From contig CAJJBJ010000002.1 in assembly GCA_905182455.1 (NCBI GenBank), positions 372,001 to 436,000 of the forward strand: a stretch of 64,000 nt of DNA, written 5' to 3'. Source of the DNA: an uncultured Planktomarina sp. (GTDB taxonomy: Bacteria > Pseudomonadota > Alphaproteobacteria > Rhodobacterales > Rhodobacteraceae). Below are positions 9,179-18,979 of the stretch, in pieces (the first letter of the stretch is position 1; the number at the start of each line of letters is the position of its first letter). The notes under the pieces were generated by a model. That model had not been told where the DNA came from. It saw nothing but the letters and a program-made list of their open reading frames with translations, and did not search any database. Position numbers and translations under genes: made by a program.

Positions 9179-10052
9179 ATGAAAATCGGATTTGTAGGAC
9201 TTGGAAATATGGGCACGCCCATGGCGGTTAATTTGACCAATGCTGGGCATGAGGTTGTGGGTTTTGATCCTGTGGCGGCGATCCCTGCAGGTGTCACTAA
9301 AGCTCAGACCGCCCAAGAAGCGGCAAGCGGAGCCGATGTGGTGATCACCATGCTGCCCAACGGGGCCATTGCCCATTCTGTGGCCAGTGACATTTTACCT
9401 GTCATGACCAAGGGCTGCCGTGCTGTTGGATTGTTCTACTATCGATGTAGCCTCGGCGCGGGCCATGGATCAGTTGGCCCAAGACCATGGCATCGGCTTT
9501 CTAGACGCGCCCGTATCCGGCGGAGTTGGTGGCGCTTCGGCAGGAACACTCACCTTCATGGTCGGTGGCTCAGATAGCGCCTTTGCAACAGCTGGCCCAT
9601 TGTTTGATATCATGGGACAAAAATCCGTGCATTGCGGCGCGGCGGGCAATGGCCAAGCGGCCAAAATCTGCAACAACATGATACTCGGAATCACCATGAT
9701 CGGGACCTGCGAGGCCTTTGCGCTGGCCGATAAGCTGGGGCTAGACCGTCAAGCGATGTTTGATGTGGTCAGCACTTCGTCTGGCTACAGCTGGACAATG
9801 AACGCCTATTGCCCCGCCCCGGGCATTGGCCCGCAAAGCCCTGCGGATAATGATTACAAACCCGGTTTCGCCGCTGACCTTATGCTCAAGGATTTGCGCT
9901 TGTCACAGCAAGCGGCCATTGACGTTGATGCGGATACGCCAATGGGCGCTGCGGCCACGGCGCTTTACCAAACGTTTGTAGAACAAGAAGATGGTGCAGG
10001 CCAAGATTTCTCAGCCATGTTGCCACGATTTGAGGGCCGTAGCCGCTCCTAG
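9179..10052 (+). CDS. mmsB: 3-hydroxyisobutyrate dehydrogenase, frame broken once as read
   Basis: MmsB oxidises 3-hydroxyisobutyrate to methylmalonate semialdehyde with NAD. The first segment has the nucleotide-binding GFVGLGNMGTPMA; the second has LLDCSTIDV, FLDAPVSGGVGGA and GNGQAAKICNNM with the catalytic lysine. A single extra base near 9416-9419 (GGC-T-GCC, where the family has KGAVLLDCST) shifts the frame by +1. Repaired, the protein has about 290 residues, normal for the family. The gene follows the hydrolase by four bases in the same cluster. Confidence 0.9.
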
Positions 10053-10063
10053 GAGATGACACT

Positions 10064-11390
10064 ATGTTGATGCAAGACTTCGCCGCTGATCTCACTTATC
10101 AGGCTTTACCTGACGATGTGCTGCCAGTCTTGCGCCGTTCCTTACTCGACACTTTGGGGGTTGCAGCCATTGGATCGCAAAGCGAGATGGCTCAAATTGG
10201 CACCAAGACGGCTCAGGCTCTGTTTGGCCCCACCGCCGCCTCCTCGGCGCGCTGCCTTTTTGATGGCAACCTCGCCAGCGCAGCTGGGGCCGCCATGGCA
10301 GGGGCGATGACCATCGACAGCGTGGATGCCCATGACGGCACCTCACCCTGTAAAGGTCACGCAGGCTCAGCCATTTTTCCCAGCCTTTTTGCCCTAGCCG
10401 ATGGGCGCGGACTGACGGGCCAAGACTTGGCCACCTATTTGGCGCTGGCCTATGAGATTTCCTACCGCGCCGGGCTCACACAGCACGACACCTGCACCGA
10501 TTACCACACCTCTGGTGCTTGGACCGCCGTGGGCGTGGCCGCCATGACCGCACGGATTTTGGGCTGTGATGCAGCTCAGATCCATGAAGCGGCCGGAATT
10601 GGCGAATATCACGGCCCACGCAGCCAAATGATGCGCTGTATCGATCATCCAACCATGGTGCGTGACGGTGTTGGTTGGGGGGCGCCTACGGGTGTCACCG
10701 CCGGGGTTTTGGCTCAGACTGGCTTTACCGGCGCACCGGCCCTGACCTGCCAAGGACCTCAATGGTGGGGCTTGGGAGACAGCTGGAAACTGGTGACAGA
10801 CACCCATTACAAGCCCTACCCCTGCTGCCGCTGGTCTCACCCGAGTATAGACGCCGCAGCAGAGTTGATGGTGCGTCATGGGCTTTCACATCATGACATT
10901 GCCTCAGTGGAGATCAAAACCTTCCACAATGCCACCCGCCTTGCGGGCCATACGCCAGTTAGCGCGGATGAATTTGCCTATTCGATTGCCTTTCCGGTAG
11001 CCTGCATGATTGTGCGCGGCCAAGTGGGCGTGCCGGAGTTGGATATATCCGCCCTAAGCGATCCCGCAATTTTGCGCATCAGCACCGCCACAAGCTTGAT
11101 TGATGATCCCCATTTAACTCAGGATCAGCGACGGCAAACGCTGGGCACAGGTCTCAATCTTGATGCGAGATGGCACAAGACATGAAGCCGCCCCACGCAC
11201 TCCGCGCGGGGACACCGACCTGCCACTCAGCAACAAGGAAATATCAGACAAATATCACCTCTTCGCAGACCCGATCATCGGAGCTGAAACCGCCGGGCGT
11301 ATCGAAACCCTCTGCGCCGGATTTGATTACTTGGACGCAGGTGGCGTGCAAGGTCTGTTGGATATCATCCTGCGAAAACCGGGGGCTTAA
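10064..11390 (+). CDS. MmgE/PrpD family protein, frame broken once as read
   Basis: The protein belongs to the MmgE/PrpD (2-methylcitrate dehydratase-like) family. The main frame (10064-11185) covers the N-terminal helical domain, including [22 protein letters not shown], and much of the C-terminal domain. The tail continues one frame over, reading [20 protein letters not shown] and then a typical family C-terminus to 11390. One extra base near 11130-11136 explains the shift; repaired length is about 441 residues, normal for the family. AGGAG precedes the start at good spacing. Its position after mmsB suggests a linked acid or propionyl-CoA route, but the substrate is unknown. It overlaps the convergent uvrA by four bases. 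Confidence 0.82.
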
Positions 11391-14245
11391 CCCGCCACCA
11401 CCTCTTTTGGGGTCAGCAAGTCTTTCAAGTAACGACCAGTGTGACTGGCTTCTACTTTTGCCACCGCCTCAGGTGTGCCCTTGGCAACCATATGCCCACC
11501 GCCATCGCCGCCCTCGGGGCCAATATCAATGATATGATCTGCAGTTTTCACCACATCTAAATTATGTTCAATCACGATCACAGAGTTGCCTTGATCCACC
11601 AATTCATGCAGCACTTCCAACAGTTTGCGCACATCTTCAAAATGCAGGCCTGTGGTGGGTTCATCCAGTATGTAAAGGGTGCGGCCTGTGCTGCGTTTGG
11701 ACAGCTCTTTCGACAGTTTCACCCGTTGCGCCTCACCGCCCGACAGGGTCGTTGCTTGCTGGCCAACCTTGATATAGCCCAAGCCAACCCGCATCAACGC
11801 ATCCATTTTCTCGCGGATTGAGGGCACGGCTTTAAAAAACTCCTGAGCAGATTCAACGGTCATATCCAAGACATCGGCAATCGATTGGCCCTTGAATTTT
11901 ACCTCAAGCGTTTCGCGGTTGTAGCGCGCACCTTTGCAGGTTTCGCATTCCACGTAGACATCTGGCAGGAAGTGCATCTCAATCTTGATCACACCATCCC
12001 CATGACAGGCCTCACAGCGTCCACCTTTTACATTAAAAGAGAAGCGCCCAGGCTTGTATCCGCGCGCTTTGGATTCGGGTAGCCCCGCGAACCAATCGCG
12101 GATTGGAGTAAAAGCCCCAGTATAGGTGGCTGGATTCGAGCGTGGTGTGCGGCCAATGGGACGCTGATCAATGTCAATCACCTTGTCGAGATGCTCCAAG
12201 CCTTTGACCGCTTCACAAGGCGCAGGCGTTTGACGCGCGCCATTGAGATTCATAGAGGCGGTTTTAAACAGGGTTTCAATGGTCAGAGTGGACTTGCCGC
12301 CGCCAGATACTCCGGTGACACAAACAAATTGTCCCAAGGGAAAATCCACAGTGATATTTTGTAAATTGTTTCCGCTGGCTTTGCGCACGGTGACTTTTTT
12401 ATTATTGCCAACCCTGCGTGTGCTGGGCACTTCAATCCTGCGTCGTCCGGCCAAATAATCACCAGTGATTGAGGCGCTATTGGCGATGATCTCAGCGGGC
12501 GTGCCACAGGCCACCACTTCACCGCCATGAATGCCCGCACCGGGCCCAATGTCAAAGACATAATCCGCCTCGCGGATGGCCTCTTCGTCATGCTCCACCA
12601 CAATCACCGTATTACCTTGATCGCGAAGGTTTTTCAACGTTGTCAGCAGCCTGTCATTGTCGCGTTGATGCAACCCGATACTGGGTTCATCCAAGACATA
12701 AAGCACCCCTTGCAGGCCCGAACCAATTTGGCTGGCCAAACGGATGCGCTGGCTCTCGCCGCCCGACAATGTGCCGGAGTTGCGCGCAAGCGTCAAATAC
12801 TCAAGCCCCACATTGTTCAAGAATCCAAGTCGCTCGCGGATTTCCTTCAAAATAGGCCCCGCAATTGCGAGTTTTTGTTTGCCCAATTGATCAGGCACGC
12901 TTTGGCACCAATCAAAGGCTTCTTTGATCGACATCTGCACCACTTGACCTGCATGTAACCCAACGATTTTCACCGCCAAGGCCTCAGCCCGCAGCCGGTA
13001 GCCACCGCAGGTTCCGCAAGAGCGGTTGTTTTGGTAGCGTTCAAACTCTTCCCGAATCCAGTTGCTATCGGTTTCGCGGTAGCGCCGTTCCATATTGGGA
13101 ATAACGCCTTCAAAGGTGCGCGTGACCTGATACACCCGCCCACCTTCGTCATAGCGAAACAAAATTTCTTCGTTGCCAGAGCCATAGAGAAAGACTTTTT
13201 GTACGTCTTCAGGCAGATCTTTCCATTTGGTAGAGCGATTAAATTTATAATGGTTGGCGATGGATTCAATGGTTTGCAGAAAATAAGGTGATTTGCCTTT
13301 GCGCCATGGGGCCAAGGCACCATCATAAATCTTCAGGGTCTGATCAGGCACCACCAAACGCTCGTCAAAAAACAACTCAACCCCCAAGCCATCGCAATCC
13401 GGACAGGCGCCAAAGGGGGCGTTGAACGAAAACAAGCGAGGCTCAATTTCGGGGATAGTAAAGCCAGAGACAGGACAAGCGAATTTTTCGCTAAAGGTAT
13501 GGCGCTCAGGATCCCCCTCCGCTGGGGCTGTTTCCAAAATAGTGATGCCATCGGCCAAATCGAGCGCCGTGCGAAAGCTATCAGCCAAGCGGGTTTCAAC
13601 ACCCTCGCGCACAACGATCCGATCGACAACCACATCGATATCATGGCGAAATTTCTTATCCAAGGTTGGCGGCTCGTCCAAATCATAGAACTCGCCATCC
13701 ACTTTGACCCGCTGAAAACCCTGTTTGCGCAGCTCTAAAAACTCTTTGCGATACTCGCCCTTACGGTCGCGCACGATAGGAGCCAGCAGATAGCCCCGGG
13801 TCCCCTCCTCCATCGCCATAACCCGGTCTACCATGTCTTGCACTTGCTGGGCCTCGATAGGCAGGCCAGTGGCAGGCGAAAACGGCGTGCCCACCCGCGC
13901 GAACAGCAATCGCATATAGTCATAGATTTCAGTGACTGTGCCCACGGTTGAGCGCGGGTTTTTTGAAGTAGTTTTTTGCTCAATAGAAATCGCTGGGCTC
14001 AAACCACTAATGTGATCCACATCTGGTTTTTCCATCATATCAAGGAATTGCCGCGCATAGGCCGAGAGGCTTTCGACATAACGCCGCTGCCCTTCGGCAT
14101 AGATCGTGTCAAAGGCAAGCGATGACTTTCCCGAGCCCGATAGACCAGTGATTACCACCAATTGATCGCGCGGAATATCCACATCGATATTTTTGAGATT
14201 ATGCTCGCGCGCCCCGCGAACTTCGATTTTTTTCAGCTCAACCAT
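11387..14245 (-). CDS. uvrA: Excinuclease ABC subunit A
   Basis: UvrA is the damage-recognition ATPase of nucleotide excision repair and works with UvrB. The 952 residues match the family length. The first Walker A (GLSGSGKS, residues 34-41) and the second (GVSGGGKS) lie in the two ABC modules, each with an LSGGE signature and a D-E Walker B. Zinc-finger cysteines are visible in [14 protein letters not shown] and the CEACHGDG...CETCKG pair. A LexA box lies 64 bases upstream, so SOS induction is expected. The gene is complete and unbroken. Confidence 0.98.
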   Translation of the reverse strand: MVELKKIEVRGAREHNLKNIDVDIPRDQLVVITGLSGSGKSSLAFDTIYAEGQRRYVESLSAYARQFLDMMEKPDVDHISGLSPAISIEQKTTSKNPRSTVGTVTEIYDYMRLLFARVGTPFSPATGLPIEAQQVQDMVDRVMAMEEGTRGYLLAPIVRDRKGEYRKEFLELRKQGFQRVKVDGEFYDLDEPPTLDKKFRHDIDVVVDRIVVREGVETRLADSFRTALDLADGITILETAPAEGDPERHTFSEKFACPVSGFTIPEIEPRLFSFNAPFGACPDCDGLGVELFFDERLVVPDQTLKIYDGALAPWRKGKSPYFLQTIESIANHYKFNRSTKWKDLPEDVQKVFLYGSGNEEILFRYDEGGRVYQVTRTFEGVIPNMERRYRETDSNWIREEFERYQNNRSCGTCGGYRLRAEALAVKIVGLHAGQVVQMSIKEAFDWCQSVPDQLGKQKLAIAGPILKEIRERLGFLNNVGLEYLTLARNSGTLSGGESQRIRLASQIGSGLQGVLYVLDEPSIGLHQRDNDRLLTTLKNLRDQGNTVIVVEHDEEAIREADYVFDIGPGAGIHGGEVVACGTPAEIIANSASITGDYLAGRRRIEVPSTRRVGNNKKVTVRKASGNNLQNITVDFPLGQFVCVTGVSGGGKSTLTIETLFKTASMNLNGARQTPAPCEAVKGLEHLDKVIDIDQRPIGRTPRSNPATYTGAFTPIRDWFAGLPESKARGYKPGRFSFNVKGGRCEACHGDGVIKIEMHFLPDVYVECETCKGARYNRETLEVKFKGQSIADVLDMTVESAQEFFKAVPSIREKMDALMRVGLGYIKVGQQATTLSGGEAQRVKLSKELSKRSTGRTLYILDEPTTGLHFEDVRKLLEVLHELVDQGNSVIVIEHNLDVVKTADHIIDIGPEGGDGGGHMVAKGTPEAVAKVEASHTGRYLKDLLTPKEVVAG

Positions 14246-14308
14246 AATGGACCCCAGTCTCTGAGTTCAACATAGTGTTAAGTCGCGCCAGGGCCAATAT
14301 AAAAGAGA

Positions 14309-14323
14309 GAACATTATGTGAAC
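14309..14323 (-). promoter_or_regulatory. LexA (SOS) box upstream of uvrA
   Basis: The plus strand reads GAACATTATGTGAAC, which on the uvrA strand is GTTC-N7-GTTC, the known alphaproteobacterial LexA site. It lies 64 bases before the uvrA start codon, where it would cover the promoter. uvrA is a standard SOS gene in this class. Confidence 0.85.
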
Positions 14324-14430
14324 ATAAGGCGATTAACCGCGTAATATTTCAAAATATACGATGCGGTCAGCTTTAAAGCAAAGAGAGCAGGCCAAACTTT
14401 ATGACTTTGGCCCGATATCAGATCATAGGT

Positions 14431-15825
14431 TTAGATATGGATCGCGCGGTCCCAAGCGTCCAACACGCTTTCATGCATCATCTCAGATAGGGTTGGATGC
14501 GGGAACACCGTTTGCATCAGATCTTCTTCGGTGGTCTCCAATTGACGACCAACAACATAACCTTGGATCAGCTCAGTGACTTCAGCCCCAATCATATGGG
14601 CGCCCAAAAGTTCACCGGTTTTGGCGTCAAATACAGTTTTGACCATGCCTTCCGCTTCGCCCAAAGCAATTGCCTTGCCATTGCCCATAAAGGGGAAACG
14701 TCCCACACGAATCTCATAGCCTGCATCACGCGCTTGAGCTTCAGTATGACCCACACTGGCCACCTGCGGCGTGCAATAGGTGCAGCCAGCAATGCTTTCA
14801 GGTTTGACAGAATGCGGTGAGCCACCAGCTATCAACTCAGCGACCATAACACCCTCGTGGCTGGCTTTATGTGCAAGCCATGGTGCGCCGGCCACGTCCC
14901 CGATTGCATAGACGCCCATAACGCCGGTCCGGCAATAAGCATCTGTGGTGATATGGGTCCGGTCAACATTTACACCCAAGGCTTCCAGCCCTAAATTTTC
15001 AACATTGCCTACAATCCCAACCGCTGAGATCACCGTATCGAAGACCTCTTTGGTGATTTTGCCGACTTGTTCGATATGTGCTGTCACCGATCCCACACCG
15101 CGATCCAGCTTTTTCACCATGGTTTTGGTGCGAATCTTCATGCCTTGTTTTTCAAAAGCTTTCTGCGCGAAGGCCGAAATCTCAGCATCTTCCACAGGCA
15201 TAACCCGGTCCATAACTTCCACCACAGTGGTGTCAGCGCCCAGCGTGTTATAGAAACTGGCAAACTCAATGCCAATCGCACCTGATCCGATGACCAAAAG
15301 CTTTTTCGGCATGCGCGGTGGGGTCAAAGCTGTTTTATAGGTCCAAACCAGATCTCCATCCCCTTCCAAGCCGGGCAGTTCACGGGCTCGGGCACCGGTG
15401 GCGATGATGATATGTTTGGCCGTCAGCGCTTCGGCGCCCTTGGCTGTTTTGACCACGACCTTGCCCGGTGCTGTGATTGTCGCATCGCCCATCAGCGAGG
15501 CCACTTTGTTTTTCTTCAACAAATGCGTCACGCCTCCGTTCAGCTGCTTCGCAATGCCGCGCGAGCGGGCCACAACAGCATCCAAATCATAATCAATATT
15601 TTGCGCCAACAGGCCAAATTCTTTGGCGCGTTGCATCAGATGATAAACTTCCGAAGAGCGCAGCATCGCTTTGGTTGGAATACAGCCCCAGTTGAGGCAT
15701 ATGCCACCCATATGCTCGCGTTCCACAACAATGGTTTTCAATCCCAGTTGCGCTGCACGAATAGCAGCCACGTAGCCACCGGGCCCCGCACCAATAACGA
15801 TCACATCATATGTATTGTCAGCCAT
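14431..15825 (-). CDS. lpdA: Dihydrolipoyl dehydrogenase, PDH-type E3
   Basis: This 464-residue flavoprotein reoxidises dihydrolipoyl groups of 2-oxoacid dehydrogenase complexes. FAD binding is shown by VIGAGPGGYVAAIRAAQLG, the redox disulfide by GGICLNWGCIPTK near residue 40, NAD binding by VIGSGAIGIEFASFY near 180 and the active-site histidine region by HPTLSEMMHE at the end. The CLNWGCIPTK form resembles pyruvate-dehydrogenase-linked E3s, unlike the [10 protein letters not shown] of the second lpd at 53.6 kb. GGAG seven bases ahead supports ATG 15825 over the in-frame GTG just before it. A perfect 18-base palindrome lies 22 bases upstream. Confidence 0.95.
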   Translation of the reverse strand: MADNTYDVIVIGAGPGGYVAAIRAAQLGLKTIVVEREHMGGICLNWGCIPTKAMLRSSEVYHLMQRAKEFGLLAQNIDYDLDAVVARSRGIAKQLNGGVTHLLKKNKVASLMGDATITAPGKVVVKTAKGAEALTAKHIIIATGARARELPGLEGDGDLVWTYKTALTPPRMPKKLLVIGSGAIGIEFASFYNTLGADTTVVEVMDRVMPVEDAEISAFAQKAFEKQGMKIRTKTMVKKLDRGVGSVTAHIEQVGKITKEVFDTVISAVGIVGNVENLGLEALGVNVDRTHITTDAYCRTGVMGVYAIGDVAGAPWLAHKASHEGVMVAELIAGGSPHSVKPESIAGCTYCTPQVASVGHTEAQARDAGYEIRVGRFPFMGNGKAIALGEAEGMVKTVFDAKTGELLGAHMIGAEVTELIQGYVVGRQLETTEEDLMQTVFPHPTLSEMMHESVLDAWDRAIHI

Positions 15826-15846
15826 CACAGGACTCCACTTTATAAT

Positions 15847-15864
15847 TAGTTTAATATTAAACTA
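15847..15864. promoter_or_regulatory. Perfect 18-bp palindrome in lpdA promoter
   Basis: TAGTTTAATATTAAACTA is self-complementary over all 18 bases and sits 22 bases upstream of the lpdA start. Size and symmetry fit a dimeric repressor of MarR-like type; the regulator is not identifiable here. Confidence 0.55.
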
Positions 15865-15936
15865 TAATGCAAACTGGTGCAAATCTAATTTTCGCGAGGT
15901 CCATAACTCTCAAAAAATCGCGGTTTAGGGGCAGGA

Positions 15937-16515
15937 TTATGACGCGGCGATTATGGTTTCGAGCGTGAACCCATAACCGCCAGCTTTATCATAGGCGATT
16001 TCCGGGGCGGTTGCCGGACGGCTCAAAGCATCGTTGCGAGCGGGAAAGCGGCCAAACTTACGGATGATTTCACGATGCGCCTGGGCATGGGGCAACTGTT
16101 GGATTTTACCCTCAGGCAGCCGCGTGAGAATCAACCGCACTGCGCGGTCTTGATCCGTTAGACTTTCAGAATGCATCAAGGGCATGTAGAAAAATTGCCG
16201 TGCAGGCTCATCAATCCTCAGATCCCACCCATTTTGCAACGCCGCTTTAGAGGCGGCCAAGGCCTGTCGATCTGATCCAAAAGAGCGGGCCGTTCCGCGA
16301 AACATATTGCGCGGCATCTGGTCCATCAAAATCAAGTAGGCAAGGGTGCCAGTGGCATAGGTGAGCCATAGCGCATTGGCCCCATTGACCGTGTCCCACC
16401 AAACCTGCTCGAAGCGATCTCGGATCTCTTGATCAAGCCCCTCGCCCGGCACATACCAGCCTTTCGGCCCGATTTCGTCCAGCCAAAAACCTACAACGTC
16501 ATGTACAGTTGTCAT
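15937..16515 (-). CDS. DUF924 family protein
   Basis: The 192-residue protein matches DUF924: an N-terminal VVGFWLDEIGPKGWY, then LILMDQMPRNMFRGTARSFG near residue 75, PLMHSESLTDQDRAV near 112 and HREIIRKFGRFPARN near 146. The family is predicted to be an all-helical, TPR-like fold of unknown function. It has no signal peptide or membrane segment, so a cytoplasmic location is likely. It follows the MFS carrier by 74 bases on the same strand, but no functional link can be shown. Confidence 0.85.
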   Translation of the reverse strand: MTTVHDVVGFWLDEIGPKGWYVPGEGLDQEIRDRFEQVWWDTVNGANALWLTYATGTLAYLILMDQMPRNMFRGTARSFGSDRQALAASKAALQNGWDLRIDEPARQFFYMPLMHSESLTDQDRAVRLILTRLPEGKIQQLPHAQAHREIIRKFGRFPARNDALSRPATAPEIAYDKAGGYGFTLETIIAAS

Positions 16516-16589
16516 ACGCCAGCCCCGATGTGTCCACTCTAAGACAATTTCTACGCATCTAGATCAAAAGTGCAAAGGGAAATGTCACG

Positions 16590-17846
16590 CTATGTTTCAT
16601 ACGTTTCGTCTTCCAATGAGGTTTCGATATAATACTCAGAAGCAACCTCAACGGCCACGGGACTGGCCGAAGGCATAACTGCAGCATAAGCCCCGTCCTC
16701 GATGCCATCACGCGATCGCTGTGTCATCCGATATCCGGCATAGCCCGTAAGGGTTAACATCAAGACTGCAATCACCATGAAGAAGGCCTGGGTGCCAAAA
16801 ACATCCATCATCCAACCCGTCACCAAAGGGCCCATAATAGCACCCATCCCGTTGATGAAGATCAGCCCACCAGAGGCTGCAGCCATATCATCGGCTTCAA
16901 GGTAATCACTAGTATAGGCAATCAGCAGTGAATACAGAGGATTTGAGGTGCCCCCAATCACAAAAGCCGCTACCAAAAGTACTCCGAAATAATGGTCAAA
17001 CAGAAAGCCTACAAGGGACATGACCCCGCCCACGGCGGCGACAATCAGAATCACCACTCGACGGTCAATATAATCCGAAAACCAACCGATTGGATATTGC
17101 ATTAATAAAGCGCCGACGTAGATGCTCGATACAAACATGGAGATCTGTACAATGGTAAGTCCAGCGGCCATGCCGTAAACTGCTGACATGCCAAATTGAG
17201 CTGAAAACACCCCGCCCAACAAGAACATCCCAAAACAGCCCAAAGGGGACGTTTCAATCAACGTTTTGAGCGGCATCGGTTTTGTCGTCTCAAAGGCCGG
17301 TGTGGGGGAAATAGACAGCAAAATCGGCGCGAAGGAGATCGACACCAAAACCGAGGCGACGATAAACAAGGCGTAACCGCCTGCGTCGCCCATGACCAAG
17401 AGCACCTGTGCACACACAATCCCGAACATCTGAACAATCATATAAACTGACAATGTCTTGCCGCGATTAGTATTGTCAGCGGAATTGTTCAGCCAGCTTT
17501 CCGCCGTGACATAAACTCCCGAAAAGCAAAACCCAATCACAACACGGCCCAAAGCCCAAGCCACGGGATGCGCAAAAGCAGGGTAGAGAATCAAGATCGC
17601 AGAGATAAACGAGGCCAAGGCCGCAAAGACCCGCACATGCCCGACCCTACGGATCATCTCTGGCGCCAAACGCGAACCACCCAAGAAACCCGCGAAATAG
17701 GCCGACATCACAATGGACATATCAAAGGTTGAAAACCCTTCAATACCACCACGCACACCGAGCAAGGTGCCCTGCAAGCCGTTGCCAACCATCAACAACA
17801 TCATACCGAGCAGTAACGCCCATGAGCGCGACAATACTTGAAACAT
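16590..17846 (-). CDS. MFS transporter
   Basis: This 418-residue protein has the alternating hydrophobic segments of a 12-helix major facilitator carrier, with GRVVIGFCFSGVYVTAESWLNN near residues 90-111 and a loop rich in charged residues between helices 6 and 7. The sequence resembles the YcaD-like branch. The polar tail after residue 385 is cytoplasmic by prediction. The substrate cannot be read from sequence. It lies 83 bases downstream of queA on the same strand. Confidence 0.88.
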   Translation of the reverse strand: MFQVLSRSWALLLGMMLLMVGNGLQGTLLGVRGGIEGFSTFDMSIVMSAYFAGFLGGSRLAPEMIRRVGHVRVFAALASFISAILILYPAFAHPVAWALGRVVIGFCFSGVYVTAESWLNNSADNTNRGKTLSVYMIVQMFGIVCAQVLLVMGDAGGYALFIVASVLVSISFAPILLSISPTPAFETTKPMPLKTLIETSPLGCFGMFLLGGVFSAQFGMSAVYGMAAGLTIVQISMFVSSIYVGALLMQYPIGWFSDYIDRRVVILIVAAVGGVMSLVGFLFDHYFGVLLVAAFVIGGTSNPLYSLLIAYTSDYLEADDMAAASGGLIFINGMGAIMGPLVTGWMMDVFGTQAFFMVIAVLMLTLTGYAGYRMTQRSRDGIEDGAYAAVMPSASPVAVEVASEYYIETSLEDETYET

Positions 17847-17929
17847 AAAACAACCTCAAATTTTCATAGTTAATGAACGGGGAGCTATAGTCTAAGATGG
17901 AATCACATCTTTTGACATCCCAACTGCCT

Positions 17930-18979
17930 TTATTGCGGGAATAGCAATGACGTATCGCCGTAGCTGAAAAATCGATACTCTTGTGTCACAGCATGGGCGT
18001 AGATTTGGTCCAGCTGATCTTTGCCAATCAAGGCCGCCACAAGCATCATCAAAGTGGATTTAGGTAGGTGAAAATTGGTCATCAAACCATCAGTGACTTT
18101 AAAGTCAAATCCGGGGTAGATAAAAATATCTGTATTGCCCTCAAACGGTTGCAAGGTTCCGCCCTTGGCAGCAGTTTCAATCAACCGCAGCGCTGTCGTG
18201 CCCACCGGGATTATGCGGCCACCCTTGGCTTTGGTGGCCTCAATCTCCACCACGGTCTGCGCGCTGACGTGGCCCCATTCTGCATGCATTTTATGAGTGC
18301 TGATATCCTCAACCTTGACCGGCAAGAACGTCCCTGCCCCGACATGCAAAGTCACAAAGCTTATCTCCACGCCTTTTTTGGCCAATGCCGCCAAGACTGC
18401 CGCATCGAGATGCAGCGAGGCTGTGGGCGCTGCAACCGCGCCACGATGCTTGGCCCAAATGGTTTGGTAATCCGTCTTATCTTGCGCATCGGCCGCGCGT
18501 TTGGAGGCGATATAGGGAGGCAAAGGCATATGGCCACTGGCATCAAGTGCTGCATCGAAGGCGTCGCCTTCCACTGAGAAAGACAAAAGCGCCTCCCCTT
18601 CAGATTTATCCATACAGATGGCCGATAGACCCGCGGCAAAAACAACTGCTTCACCCACAGCCAGTTTGCGCAGGGGCTTAACCAAGGCTTTCCACTGCCC
18701 GGCCGCCAGCGGTTCTAACAGGGTGACTTCGATCTTAGCCTGCATCAAGCCCTGAGCTGATTGCCGAGCCCGCGTCCCGCTGAGACGTGCGGGGATCACC
18801 TTAGTGTCATTGAGCACAAGACGGTCACCAGGGCGCAAAAAGTTGCAAATATCTCGCACATGCGCATCTTCAATCCCCGCGCTAGTACTCACCAAGAGCT
18901 TAGCGTCGCCTCGTGGGGTCACGGGACGCACGGCGATCAACTCCTGTGGGAGTTCAAAATTAAAATCGGAAAGTTGCAT
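17930..18979 (-). CDS. queA: S-adenosylmethionine:tRNA ribosyltransferase-isomerase
   Basis: QueA transfers and isomerises the ribosyl part of SAM onto preQ1 in tRNA, making epoxyqueuosine. The 349-residue length is normal. Family signatures include [12 protein letters not shown] at the N-terminus, [16 protein letters not shown] near residue 55, [15 protein letters not shown] near 217 and [19 protein letters not shown] near 302. The start codon directly abuts the stop of the upstream AsmA-like gene with no spacer, so the two are co-transcribed. Confidence 0.96.
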   Translation of the reverse strand: MQLSDFNFELPQELIAVRPVTPRGDAKLLVSTSAGIEDAHVRDICNFLRPGDRLVLNDTKVIPARLSGTRARQSAQGLMQAKIEVTLLEPLAAGQWKALVKPLRKLAVGEAVVFAAGLSAICMDKSEGEALLSFSVEGDAFDAALDASGHMPLPPYIASKRAADAQDKTDYQTIWAKHRGAVAAPTASLHLDAAVLAALAKKGVEISFVTLHVGAGTFLPVKVEDISTHKMHAEWGHVSAQTVVEIEATKAKGGRIIPVGTTALRLIETAAKGGTLQPFEGNTDIFIYPGFDFKVTDGLMTNFHLPKSTLMMLVAALIGKDQLDQIYAHAVTQEYRFFSYGDTSLLFPQ

